DNA from: Cryptomeria japonica
Lineage: Eukaryota > Streptophyta > Pinopsida > Cupressales > Cupressaceae
Reading direction: 5' to 3'
NCBI RefSeq assembly: GCF_030272615.1
Contig: NC_081405.1
Coordinates: 157,247,454-157,311,453 of the forward strand
Length of the DNA: 64,000 nucleotides
Under the pieces are notes generated by a model that saw only the letters and a list, made by a program, of their open reading frames with translations, ran no database searches and had not been told where the DNA came from. A program made the translations under genes and the position numbers. Positions 11,040 through 21,245 of this stretch are shown piece after piece. Every line of letters begins with the position of its first letter. Position 1 is the first letter of the stretch.

Positions 11040-12226
11040 AAATTTGGGATGTGGCACTTTTTCTCTTGTAAAGTGGAAAATTGGATCTTAGGACTCCCCA
11101 CCTAGGAGAGAGAAAGGAAGCCACTACGATGATTTTCACTTGGAGAAACTTTACATTCAAAAGAGGGGCTTGAATCCACTAGATCAAAATCCAAGGGAAA
11201 CAAGGATGTGAATTCCAAGTGGATTGCAAGGGTTGAAGTGTGATTTACCCACTTTTGTAAATGAGAAAGTTGACTTGTTGACTATACGGAAAAGAGAGAG
11301 GAAATGAGTGAAATGACGAGCTACCAGTTTGGGATCACGTTGTAACTTTGGATCTAAGCTAATTAGACTAATACAGATCTATCCTGCAAATTTAGAGAAA
11401 ATTCCTTAGGACCGTGGCGGGAATGTACATGGTCCTCCACAAAATCCGCAAAACAAAAAGGGTTCTTTTGTCTTTGCAAATGAAGCCCAAACCTGCAATT
11501 ATAGTTGTGTACATACAACCTACACACAAAAAGGAGAGGAAGAATGGTTGTGGATAGGAGTTTGCCTCAGTCAAACCCCGATTGAGGAATCAACCTTGAA
11601 AGAAAGTAATGGCAAATGCTTGAATGTAAACAATAGAAATGTATACCTTGTAGATTTGCAACTTGTTGAAGATGATTTCTTTGCTTCTTGAATGTAACCA
11701 CAAATGTTGTATGAAATGGAATGTAACATGACAAAACCCTAACACACACATGCTTGCAAATGAATGTTGTAATGTTGCTCCAATGGATGAATGAAGAAGA
11801 CTTGAATGCTTGACGATGACCTTGAAGTCTCGTATCTTCTCCTTATGCCTCTTATCCCCCAAAATGAGGGAATTGAATCCCCTTTTATGCATGCTTCAAG
11901 GACTAATTTTCAACCACCAAAGGCCGAAAAATATGAATTACCAAACCTGAAGGCCAATTATGCATAGGAGACCGGGCAAACCTAACTTAAGGCCACCCTA
12001 AGGGGTGAGGACAAGGGAACCACGCCACTGTCCTAGAGAGGATAGGGGCACCACGCCCCTGTCCTACCCTATTTTGGGGCCCGGATAGGGTCTAGAGTCT
12101 AGACAAGGAGGGTTCAAGGATGAAAATGTAGAGAAGGGGTCTCAGTTAGGAAGGGAGAATGTCGTCACTGAGTGAGGACCTAAAATGTGGTTAAAATTGC
12201 AGGGGTCATAATTTTATGACATTACA
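11040..12226 (-). mobile_element. probable minus-strand LTR fragment
   Basis: On the minus strand the sequence begins TGTAATGTCATAAAATTATG at 12226 and carries GCATAAAAGGGG, a TATA-like box, at 11880-11891. The lower boundary was not found. The three overlapping minus-strand frames at 11392-11892 lie in it and have no recognisable domains. Confidence 0.4.
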
Positions 12227-13085
12227 ACTCTAAAACTCTACTATTTTTTATCTAGTTTTCCTGAACCACTCACAAATTCAAGCAATAGTTGTAACAATTT
12301 TGGGTTCAATTTGTCTTACTTTTAAAATGATTTAGTTTTGAAAGGGTTCCACAATATTCTTCCTACAAACTCTATAGATTATTTGTCCCCGACATTGTTC
12401 AAAGTATAATATTATTTCTACCCAATATTGAGGTCAATAATTTACTATGTCTTCACCAAGTTTCTTTGGTCACTTATGATATTCTTACTAGGTTTAAGCT
12501 CGTACTATCCACATATGGAATTTGTTTCTACTCAAATTTGTTTTTTTTCTAAATGTTTGGAAGTTGTTAAATATTGCTAATTTGTTTTAGCCTAACATAT
12601 TTTCTCTTGATACATATATATCTTTTCATAGACATATAGAAGCCTAATTATCATGAAAATCATTAATTGTAAATAAAATCAAAATGCTCTAGTTACAATA
12701 GATTAGAAGAATCATATGTTGTAGAAACACTCAAAACTTTGGATTAGTTCTCACAAAGGGTCAAGTTTCCCATAATGCTCAAAGTTCCAACAAAGCTATT
12801 AATCAAACCTCTCTTAAAAATTAGAATTTATTAATGAAATGGAAAGCCCCAACAAGAAACAAGCATAAATAGACACACAAATAATTTTAAAATTGTTAAA
12901 ACATGAATGCCCCCTATTGTCCTCGATTTCAATGTGGCTAAAATCGTGGTACAACCCCTACGAAACGTGTCCATTTCGTAGCCTACGTCCTCCAAGGTCG
13001 GTCGAATTCCCTCGTAAGTCATGTTAGTTTGCATCTTCGTTTTTGTCATTTTCATGGTTTTGCCTTCATCTTTTATTTTATCTTT
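12227..13085. other. AT-rich sequence, nothing recognised
   Basis: No domain, repeat or plausible gene was found. It leads into the palindrome cluster that starts near 13093. Confidence 0.4.
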
Positions 13086-13092
13086 TGTCTAC

Positions 13093-13170
13093 ACTTCGGG
13101 TTTTAAAACCCGAAATGTAGTGTTTCTTGTGTTTTCCTGCATGTCGGGTTTTAAAACCTGAAGTGCAGTT
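13093..13170. repeat. two TTTTAAAA-centred palindromes
   Basis: CTTCGGGTTTTAAAACCCGAA (near 13095) and TGTCGGGTTTTAAAACCTGA (near 13142) are near-perfect inverted repeats 48 bp apart. They open a palindrome cluster that continues to 13812. Confidence 0.7.
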
Positions 13171-13188
13171 TTGGTCTGCCAAGTAATG

Positions 13189-13568
13189 CAGGTTGGGGAA
13201 TTTTGCCCGACTTGCAAGTCTGCCTTTATGTGCAGGTTAGAGAATTTTTCCCAACCTGTCGATCCATGTGCAGGTCGGGGAATTTTTCTCGACCTACCAA
13301 TCCATATGCAGGTCAGGGAATTTTTCCCAACCTACCGATCCATATGCAGGTCGGGGAATTTTCCCCGACCTACCAATTCATATGCAGGTCGGAGAATTTT
13401 TCCCGACCTGCTGATCCATATGTAGGTCGGGGAATTTTCCCCGACCTGCTGATCCATATGCAGGTCGGGGAATTTTTCCCGACCTGCAGATCCATGTGCA
13501 GGTCGGGGAATTTTTCTCGACCTGCAGGTCTATGTGCAGGTCAGGGAATTTTTCCCCACCTACAAGTT
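13189..13568. repeat. array of ten 38-bp units, each a hairpin palindrome
   Basis: Ten head-to-tail units. The typical core is CAGGTCGGGGAATTTT, completed by the reverse-complement arm CCCCGACCTG and a spacer like (A/C)(C/T)GATCCATATG. Units 2 to 9 are exactly 38 bp; the first and last are irregular. The arm-to-arm centre is AATTTT or AATTTTT. Since 38 is not a multiple of 3 and the unit lacks stops, all frames stay open, which creates the artificial periodic proteins at 13171-13425 and 13203-13607. About 500 bp downstream lies an LTR, a position typical of 3' UTR tandem repeats in Tat elements. Confidence 0.9.
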
Positions 13569-13582
13569 AAGTTTTGCCCTTC

Positions 13583-13812
13583 TCGCATATCGGACTTTAA
13601 ATTCTAATATGCAATCTTTGATTGATTTTCCTTGCACATCGGACTTTAAAGTCCGATGTGGGAATTTTGAGTTTCCTTCCCAGGTTGCAAATCGGACTTT
13701 AAAGTTCGACATGCAGTTGCTTGTCAAGTTTTTCCCTTTCAGATTGGACTTCAAAGTCCAACCTGCGTATGATGTTGTTTGAACTTGCAGTTCAGACTTT
13801 AAAGTCTGACCT
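13583..13812. repeat. cluster of TTTAAA-centred palindromes
   Basis: Five inverted repeats at 50-60 bp spacing. The most regular is CATCGGACTTTAAAGTCCGATG near 13636; others are centred near 13598, 13702, 13749 and 13801. Outer bases (GCA...TGC) also pair. Stem sequences differ from the 38-bp array but the architecture (10-13-bp arms around an A/T centre) is the same. Confidence 0.8.
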
Positions 13813-13930
13813 GCAAGTTTTTTCCCTTTTTGTCTCCTAAGTCATTTCTAACTCCTATTTCTTGTTTTGATTGATGAAATTTGCTAGTCTGATGGTGATC
13901 ATTTTCAAAACACTAATGATCCATGTTGAA

Positions 13931-14080
13931 ATGTCTGAGCCCTCTCCCAACAAATCGATAGATAAAAGAAGATGCGCTGATGAGATTGATGATATGGCGC
14001 TAGACAAAGCTAAGATGCAAGTTGCTTAAGCTCGGTTTGAAGAACTTCAAAAATCCAATGAGGAGGAGAAAGATGAATAA
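13931..14080 (+). pseudogene. short MSEPSPNK reading frame, remnant of an additional ORF
   Basis: ATG at 13931 opens MSEPSPNKSIDKRRCADEID, then DMALDKAKMQVA, a TAA at 14027 (probably from CAA), then ARFEELQKSNEEEKDE and TAA at 14078. The acidic, lysine-rich end lies 3 bp before the LTR start at 14083. The first residues match the start MSESSPSK of the minus-strand gene at 24876; both follow palindrome clusters. It is probably the internally deleted relic of a longer additional gene of the retroelement. Function unknown. Confidence 0.5.
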
Positions 14081-14082
14081 AG

Positions 14083-15078
14083 TGTCCTCTTTTTGACACT
14101 TTCTTTTTATGTAGTTGCATTGTTAGATGTTGCAAGTTTTCTCGCAGCTGCATATTTTCTTTCTGTTGAAGTTGTAGTCAAGTGGGACTGTGCAATTGAA
14201 TTTGTCAACTGTGCCCAAATTTTTCTCCAACATTTTCCTATATAAGGAAGACCCTCATTTGTAAATATGGATCTTTTTGGCAATGCAACAAAATTTTGCC
14301 AGTTTGTATGTACACTTTAAGACTTTGAGTTTAGATGTAAATCAGATTGTTTTCAATAAAAGAGGCAAGTTGTGTTGAGACTTTGTGCCAATTCAAGTTG
14401 TTATGTGACGACATTTTCTAGAGTTGATTGATTTTTGTTCTATTGTGAAAGAGGGATTTAAATTCAATCTTGCAGACTTTGAGCTGCTAATTGTATTTAG
14501 AGTTATATGTTTGGTTTTCAGATTTAGTCTTGTAGACTTTGAGCTGCTTATCATATCTAAAACTAGTGTGGAAAGCTAAAGTGGGAAGATAGCTTGTAGA
14601 CTTTGTGCTACTTCTATTTTTAATACTTGTGCATGTGAGTCGAAGTGCATCATGTAGTTAGACTTTGAGCTGCTACATATTGTGCTTAGTTAGTAGAAAA
14701 TCAACTAAAAAGGTTGATAGGAGAATAGATAGTTGAAGATTTTGAGCTTTCTTTCTATTTTCCCGTCCCGGGGAAGTGACGGAGGTCTTTGTGCCTTCAT
14801 GGAAACTTTGCTTCCCTTTATGTTCCAAAAATCCTACAAAGAAGTCTCATTTCTATATTTGCTGTTATTTATTTCCAATTGCTATTACTTTTCTGAGAAG
14901 AGAAAAGAGTATAGTTTTTCTTGAAAGAAGAAGAAAGACTATTGTCCCACCCATATTAGATTAGTTTAGTTTATAGATAGGGGGAGTCTTCCCTTAATTA
15001 GGAGATTTTTACTCACACACTGTGGTTGAAGCCACAATTTTGCATATTTCCCCAAGTGTACAAAATTTTCAACCAACA
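14083..15078 (+). mobile_element. 996-bp LTR, same family as 18543-19542
   Basis: Starts TGTCCTCTTTTTGACAC and ends TTTTCAACCAACA. It contains a TATA box at 14239 and AATAAA near 14356, which set the orientation. From 14370 to 14800 the phrase AGACTTTGAGCTGCT recurs six or seven times at irregular spacing. The block after the TATA box, CCTCATTTGTAAATA, matches CCTCATTGTAAATA in the minus-strand LTR, and the lengths (996 and 1000 bp) agree. It is preceded by a purine-rich stretch (GAGGAGGAGAAAGATGAA). Confidence 0.65.
14239..14246 (+). promoter_or_regulatory. TATA box of 996-bp LTR
   Basis: TATATAAG in CCTATATAAGGAAGACC, about 156 bp from the LTR start. An AATAAA at about 14356 would serve as poly(A) signal, giving a short R region. 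Confidence 0.55.
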
Positions 15079-16282
15079 CCCCCAAGCTCAATTATGTTGA
15101 ATTAGATCAAAATAATATTCTATCAATCAAAAATGCCCCCAAGCTCAATTATTTTGATTATTTTCTCTAGGAAGGTAGCAAAAGAAAATTAGGCATCCTC
15201 AATCTGACCAATGAGGGGTACTTGTTTATTCTCCATTGATAAAAAATTGCCAAATGTCTTGGTCAGGGTTAAACCTGAGGCATTAGCCACATTAGTTGGC
15301 ATGACATTATTAGAGGCTCCTAAGTAAATAACACAGTTGCTTAATTTAAAACCATTTATCAGCAAGGAAATGTAAAAAGGCTTAATTATTTTGAGAATAG
15401 ATGATGGGAAAGAAACAAGATTATTTTGGGAAAGCTTTGGGGTTGGAAAAACCTATTTTTCTTTGACAAATTTGACTAATCTATCAAACTGATCAGGGTT
15501 AGCTTGGAGGTATTCAACCTTCAACATTTGAATTTTGGTCTTCTTAACATGCTCAGTGGTATCAAAAGGCTGGTATGAGGTAGCTGAAGAAGATGGAGTA
15601 TTATCACTTTGAGGTCTAGAAACAGAGACACTAGGTCTTGGTACATCTGAGGAAGCAGGAGGATTGGGTGTACTTACTAGTTTATTTGCAACTATATTTT
15701 TTGACAAAGTGGGCAAAGCAGTTCCTCTTTTGCCAAGTGTAACTAGGAATTGAGGAATGTCTATTGCCTTGGTTTTATCACCCGCTTGCTAATCAGGCTA
15801 ATTTTGTGCTTGTGAACAAGTGAAGATAGCATAAGCCTCACCTTGAAGTTCTTCCTCAACTTCTTGGTACTACATGAACTAGATCATATATTTGCCATCT
15901 AATTCCACTTCCTCTTCCTAGAAAAGATTAGCAACATCATTTGATTGATACTCAAGTTCAGTGGGATCACCTTGCTCGACCTCACGGTATCCAACTATTG
16001 CATTAGCAGGTGGAGCTTCAAGAGCAATTCTTTTAGGAGATGGGGGTAACTTATTCTGATTCATGGCTGCATAATTGGAAACATTATTTGGATAGGTCCT
16101 CCGAGGAATATCCTTGTAGGGAGTGGAGAATACCCTTGAGATGTCTACTTCTTAAGGGCTAGCGCTTCATTAGCCAGTGTCTACACCAAAGGAATAGTTT
16201 TAGTTGAAGAAGAAGATTCCAAAGATGAACTCACCCTTGACTTGTTAGGATATTTTCTTATTTTTCTAGCAAGAATCAAGTC

Positions 16283-16287
16283 ATCCT
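16283..16287. repeat. target site duplication, left copy (ATCCT)
   Basis: ATCCT directly before the solo LTR; the matching copy is at 17622-17626. Five base pairs is the usual LTR-retrotransposon value. Confidence 0.88.
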
Positions 16288-17621
16288 TGTTGGAAACAAC
16301 AATGAGAGAAACCTGAGAGGGGGGGTGAATCAGTTTTCATCAGATCTACAAACTAAACCATAAATACAACTCTGATAAACTGCAACAATAACAAAGATAA
16401 GAAAATAGATAACACAACACACAACACTAGGATTTTGACTTGAAAAACCCGGCTAAGGGGAAAACCATGGTGAGAACCTACCCACAATAAGATGATACTC
16501 TGCAGTAGTATGTGTAAATACTACAATGGGGAATGCACCAGCATTCAGGCACACTACCTAGAGCTTACAACTCATAATACAATAACCTAGGAGGCTACAA
16601 CCCTTAAGGAAGTCTCACTGACTTACAACAAGATTCAGACTACAATCCAAAAGGAGTGAATTGAAAGAATAGCATCTCCAAATGCCTCATGACAGTTCTG
16701 GATAAGCACATATGTCTGCTTTGCAACACCAAACTCTGCTCAATACACCACACTGAAAGATGAATCCCTTGTTCACACATACATCACTCTGATAATGTAG
16801 ACACAACCTCAAATACCCAAATTACATGACTATATCACCTATTTATACAAATCATCAACCTTGACAACAAGGTCCACTAAACCCTTAACTCATAATTACA
16901 ATATTGCATCACACGATACAAAGATCGACCATTGAACCAATATAATGATATACATGACTTAACATTGACCTAATTCAAATCTCCAAATATGCAGCACCGT
17001 CGAAAATCAAGCCAAGATCAACCGCAACACACTACGCCACCAGCAATATCGCATAACATGAAGAACATCACTGGTTCAACAAAATCACTAATAACTCACA
17101 CAATGATCAATACAAATCACCAAAATAGATTGGACACAACTAGGAAACACCAACAAGCACATTAGAAGCATCAGTAATAGTTGTACCAACACCACTCATC
17201 AAATCTTCATTGATGAACATCTGAACTTCAAGAACACTCAAACAGCAACAATTGTCACGAAGAAAGATACCTTGTAGAGCACCAAATCATGAACCATATA
17301 CAATGAGATATACAAGACCATCCCAAAAAATATCCCAAAAAAATAGCTCAAGATCTGATCACACTAGAATATATCGGAGGATATACTAAACTCTGCAAAG
17401 CACTGACCAAAAAACAAAACTGCAAACCGGATCATATGATATGATCAATTAAGCTTCCTGGATCACCAAAACCAATACAAAAAGATGTACTAATACTAGA
17501 AATACTCCATACACAAAGCCATGATACTAATAAACCAATCTACAATCACCAGAGAAATAAATCACAGGAATATGTTGACATCAATGACAACAACATATCC
17601 TAGCAGCAGCAATGTCCAACA
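16288..17621 (-). mobile_element. solo copia-type LTR with 5-bp target duplication
   Basis: 1334 bp with perfect short terminal inverted repeats TGTTGG...CCAACA, flanked on both sides by ATCCT (16283-16287 and 17622-17626). On the minus strand it ends in the typical copia pattern, a CACCATGGTTTTCC.. TTTTCAAG block and then GATTCACCCCCCCCTCTCAG. It has no internal region or primer site, so it is a solo LTR formed by LTR-LTR recombination. It is nested in the Tat-like gag and therefore younger than it. Confidence 0.9.
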
Positions 17622-17626
17622 ATCCT
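17622..17626. repeat. target site duplication, right copy (ATCCT)
   Basis: Second ATCCT, directly after the solo LTR. Confidence 0.88.
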
Positions 17627-18519
17627 CAACTTCAATTTCTAGAGTTCCTTAGGGGTTCCCTTGTTAGCAAGAAGCTTACTTCTGGAAATTGAAAATTCAT
17701 GAAGAAACATTTGAGATTCTCTGGAGTAGGTTGCACAATGGTTGGAATTCAGTTCTTCAAACTATTGAACTTAGCAATAATTTCATGCATGGACTCATGA
17801 GGCTCCTTCCTCATTTGGGTGAGTTGGGTCAAGAGAGAATATGAATCCTCAACAGGCTTAAATCTTGCTTCAAACTACATTTTTAGGGTATCCCAACTAG
17901 TGATAGTTTGAGTTGCTAGATGTTAGAACCAATTTGTAGCAACACCTTGTAGTGTTTCAACAAACAACCTTATTGAAACATCTTTGTGTTCCACACCAAG
18001 AATACTACAATAAATGTAAAAAATAGTAATATGTTCATTTGGATGTTGCTTTTCATCTCCATAAAACTTCAGAATATTCTTTTGCGAGCCTTGTGGAAGC
18101 GGATGAAGAGGTGGATTCAATTTCAAGGACCAAAATTCTATCCCTAAGGACCTTGAGTGACCATTCTTACTAGATTGAATGGTGGGATCACAAAACTTTG
18201 TACCTGCAGTACAACCAAAGGTTTGACAACACTAGAAGCTTCACTAGGTACAAGAGATCTTGTATTTGTAAGTGGGAAACTTCTTGTACGCTAAAGAGGT
18301 GATATGGCTCTCACTAGTAGATGATCAATGTGATGCTTCTAAAGCAATTCAAAGGTAGGACCAATAATCCCTTGACTTATTTTCCTACAAGTATAACTTA
18401 TTTCTGCTAGATTATAAACTTGACATGAAATATGTTGGAACAAACAAAAACTCCTCATAATATATGAGGAACTAATAAAACTTCAACCAAAGCGTGGAGC
18501 GTTTGGTTGGTTGGTCATA

Positions 18520-18539
18520 TCCCTAAAAAATTCACCAAA
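18520..18539 (-). promoter_or_regulatory. possible decayed primer-binding site
   Basis: On the minus strand, three bases inside the LTR end, the sequence TTTGGTG...TTTTTTAGGGA resembles the TTTGGCGCCGTTGCCGGGGA site used by Athila/Tat elements; four of the differences are C-to-T or G-to-A. About half the positions match, so this is suggestive only. Confidence 0.35.
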
Positions 18540-18542
18540 AAC

Positions 18543-19542
18543 TATTAGTTGAATATTTTGCAATCAAGTCGTTGATTATGAAATGGTAGATTCAGCCACA
18601 CATATAGTGATTTTATATCTCTCCTCATGAAGGGGAGGTTGCCTTCTTGTGGTACTTCAACAACTAGTATCTTAAATTACATTGTATCTTTTAATCTACT
18701 AAATAGGTGATACACTCACCTTACCCTCTTTCTTCAGGATATGTGTTCTTCTTATTCTTATTTAAGAATATAATCTCTCCTTACTACAAATTCATATTAA
18801 TTTGGTCCATAATAGTCGATATCCAAAACAGTTAAACATAAGAATAATTAGAAAGTACACCAGCAAACCCTAAATAACTAATAAGAACAAACGTAAGATC
18901 AAAGTCTTATGTTGTTTATCACTTGACTTAAAATAATAATATGATATGCATGCATAAATTCTTACACATACAATTCTATTTAACTATTATAATTTCACAA
19001 CAGAAGATAGCATAAGTCTATGACTATTACCAATTGTATACAAATATCTTCAATCAAAATAGTATAGCACAAGGTCTACAATACTTGATTAATGTATCTA
19101 TAAATAATACCTTCACCACAATGCAAAATTCAATTGATATAATATGATGAAAAAAGAAAGACTTAAGAACAATCTCACTTCATCCACAAATTGAATCTAA
19201 AACAAAGGTTGGATGCCGACCTACTTTATATATTTTTAAAAATTTTGACTTACAGCTCAACCACAATGTCTTAAATTGCTTTTCAAACTGAGAGAGTTTT
19301 CATGCATAAAATAAATATAAGTTATTTACAATGAGGCTTCCCCTTTATATGGAGAAGAGCCTTGAGAAAAATCAGGAATCCTACAACTACCTTAACTTAT
19401 TCAAAGTATAGTCTAGTTTGATTTAGGAATTGTACTTTCTTTAGATGCAGTTTTATATATACAAAAAGACATGTAAAATATCGATTACAAAAATCAAACT
19501 ACAACCTACAAAGCATAAAAAACTACTAAGTGTTCGAAGACA
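18543..19542 (-). mobile_element. 1000-bp LTR shared by two minus-strand units
   Basis: On the minus strand it starts TGTCTTCGAACACTTAGTAG at 19542 and ends near CAACTAATA at 18543. A CATATAAAGGGG TATA box lies at 19344-19349. It resembles the plus-strand LTR at 14083 in start, TATA context and length. It follows an additional gene and a purine tract (as a 3' LTR would) and precedes gag (as a 5' LTR would), which fits a tandem element sharing one LTR. Confidence 0.55.
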
Positions 19543-19560
19543 CGTCTTCTTCTTCTTTTG
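19543..19560 (-). promoter_or_regulatory. polypurine tract
   Basis: Minus-strand CAAAAGAAGAAGAAGACG lies directly before the LTR start TGTCTTCG. Confidence 0.5.
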
Positions 19561-21060
19561 TATTCTTCTTTAGGAATTATTCAAACTTTTGAAGAGCAAC
19601 ATGCATTTTCAATTAATTGGGTCCCAAGGTAAGGCTAGAAATCTATGAACCTGTTTAACAGAATCTTCTATGTTGATGCATACTTTTTTGTGTTTCTTCA
19701 AATTATTCGCAAGCTATCTAGAACCATATGAAAATCCATCAACTTATCAAGTAATGAAAGGGTGAATTCCTCGTACTCAATTTCCTTCTGGATCAACGCA
19801 TTAAATTCCTGAATAATAGAGTCTATAGGGAGCAGTTTATGATTCTCATCGAGCAACTTGCAAGGAAATTTGAAAACACTACTAGTAATATCAACCATCA
19901 TTTCCATACAATCCTCCTTATCATTTTGAAAATATTTGATCAATTGCTCAAGAGTTTCTTTTTAGAGCTTGGATTCTTCCCTTTGTTTTACGTACATTTT
20001 CTGGTGGGGATCACTCCATTATCCACCTGTATTTCTAATTTAAATTCCTTGAGCTTGTTCCAAGCTTCAAGGTCCTTCTCTTGTGTCTCTAATTCTTGGG
20101 AAAGTAGATCTTTTAGACCTTACACTGTCCAAATTTTTCAACAATTAGATAGATGAACTCAGTAAGTGTCTACCTTCTGAAATCATTCAATCTATCCATG
20201 CGTTTACTGCTCTCCCATGTGCTCGAATGTGCTTATCTTTTCTAATGGAATCTTCATCTACTGATGAGCCTATTAGTTCAATCAGCTTAGAGAATTGAGT
20301 GATCTTGATTAGCACTGCAGTTATTTGTTCCACTTCAAGCTTAAGTTTGTCTTTGATGGCTTTATCCTTATCACACCTTACAATAAAAGCTTCAAGTGTT
20401 GCCTGAGCATCTTCGCTAGCACTTTCATGATTTTTATTTCCCAATTCAATCCTACTTATTTCATATTCTGATGCTTGAACTTCACTAGTAGGTTTGTCTT
20501 GTGGTGGTACTACTACCTCTATGTACTTGTTTCTTGGCTCATATACTCATACTCTTGAAAGAGTTTTGACCTTTTTCACTCCCTTTAGCTTAGCAAGAAC
20601 CAACTAACCAAAATCAAAGTTATTTGGAGAGATTGCTTTCTTTTTTCTCTTACGAGTAGTTGACTGTAACCAATGTGGAAGAGTAGAATCTACCCTTGTA
20701 CTGGTAGTCATTGTTTGGGTTGGCATAGTCTATTATGACATGGTGGTAGCTACAATGGGCATAGTATGAGTCATCATTGTCGATGGAGTTTTCATAGTTG
20801 AGGTGCTTAGGAGAGCATCAGACATGAATTTATCAAAATCTATGAAGAAAACATCAATCATGGAGGTGGTGACTTCTGATAGACCAAGGAAAGAAGAAAG
20901 AGAACCAAAGAAACTTCCCACATTGTCTCAACAAGTGTCAAGGATTGACTCACTTAAAGTGGAAGAATGAACAAAAATTATTGGAGTAGTGCTAGGAGGT
21001 ATAGAAACAATGAGTGTAAACACAATGATATAAATGTTGGGAGTGGTTGTCGTTGTACCA
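19561..21060 (-). pseudogene. unrecognised additional retroelement gene, C-terminal part
   Basis: On the minus strand this continues the gene that starts at 24876, beyond the LTR insertion at 21246-22897. Visible blocks are VGSFFGSLSSFLGLSEVTTS (20920 downward), then the charged ESASEDAQATLEAFI and KAIKDKLKLEVEQI (20444-20190), then IQEFNALIQKEIEYEEF (19940-19700). The middle has the heptad-like charge pattern of a coiled coil. Stops and frame shifts are frequent. It ends near the purine tract at 19560, directly before the LTR. I know no function. The charged helix-rich block is like the one at 63558-63968, which may be the same family. Confidence 0.45.
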
Positions 21061-21224
21061 AAATATCAACCTTTCAATATCTGATACAACCATTAGACTT
21101 ATAGAATCCATGGGAGTCGATTAAGCTATGTCACAAACACACCGCTTTTGTTGCACAGAGACCAAGGGCGCACACCTTGCAACAATCCCCCCTTAGCACA
21201 AGCGGGGTTTGAACCCATGACCCA

Positions 21225-21236
21225 GCTCTGATACCA
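21225..21236 (-). promoter_or_regulatory. tRNA-iMet-like primer-binding site
   Basis: Minus-strand TGGTATCAGAGC, the common plant retroelement primer site, followed by GGGTTCAAACCCC. Just outside it the minus strand reads CTCATAGGAATAACAA, which looks like an LTR end. It belongs to an unresolved minus-oriented fragment between the additional gene and the LTR at 21246. Confidence 0.45.
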
Positions 21237-21245
21237 TTTGTTATT

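Larger units (their letters stand above)
15180..18350 (-). pseudogene. Tat/Athila-type gag and protease, decayed
   Basis: Minus-strand gag: LNPPLHPLP, FYGDEKQHPNEHI and LFVETLQGVATNWF (18126 downward), then FEARFKPVEDSYSLL and NSL. A solo LTR (16288-17621) interrupts gag; its sequence resumes at DDLILARKIRKYPNKSR. Around 15300-15380 lies the protease: PFYISLLINGFKLSNCVI, YLGASNNVMP and GNFLSMENKQVPLIGQI. This is the Tat/Athila retropepsin pattern, where DSGAS-NVMP is usual; the catalytic Asp is Tyr (TAC) here. Many stops (TAG, TGA) break it. Reverse transcriptase does not follow: after protease the sequence runs into the oppositely oriented LTR at 15078, so this element is broken there. The frame at 15453-15716 (PASSDVPRPSVSVSRPQS) is the linker between gag and protease. 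Confidence 0.7.

Noticed and set aside
11392-11892. Three overlapping minus-strand frames
   Set aside because: Lie just after a TATA-like box inside an LTR-like region and show no domain.
13189-13568. CRISPR-like regular 38-bp period
   Set aside because: Spacers are not unique; the whole unit repeats and is palindromic, and the setting is a plant retroelement region.
13171-13607. Periodic proteins (FPTCRSMCRSGNF type) in two plus-strand frames
   Set aside because: They arise because the stop-free 38-bp unit is not a multiple of 3, so every frame reads the same repeat.
21180-21236. Possible tRNA gene or SINE (GGGTTCAAACCCC like a B box, with TGGTATCAGAGC)
   Set aside because: No cloverleaf or A box at the right spacing; the pair is better explained as a primer-binding site and its usual downstream sequence.
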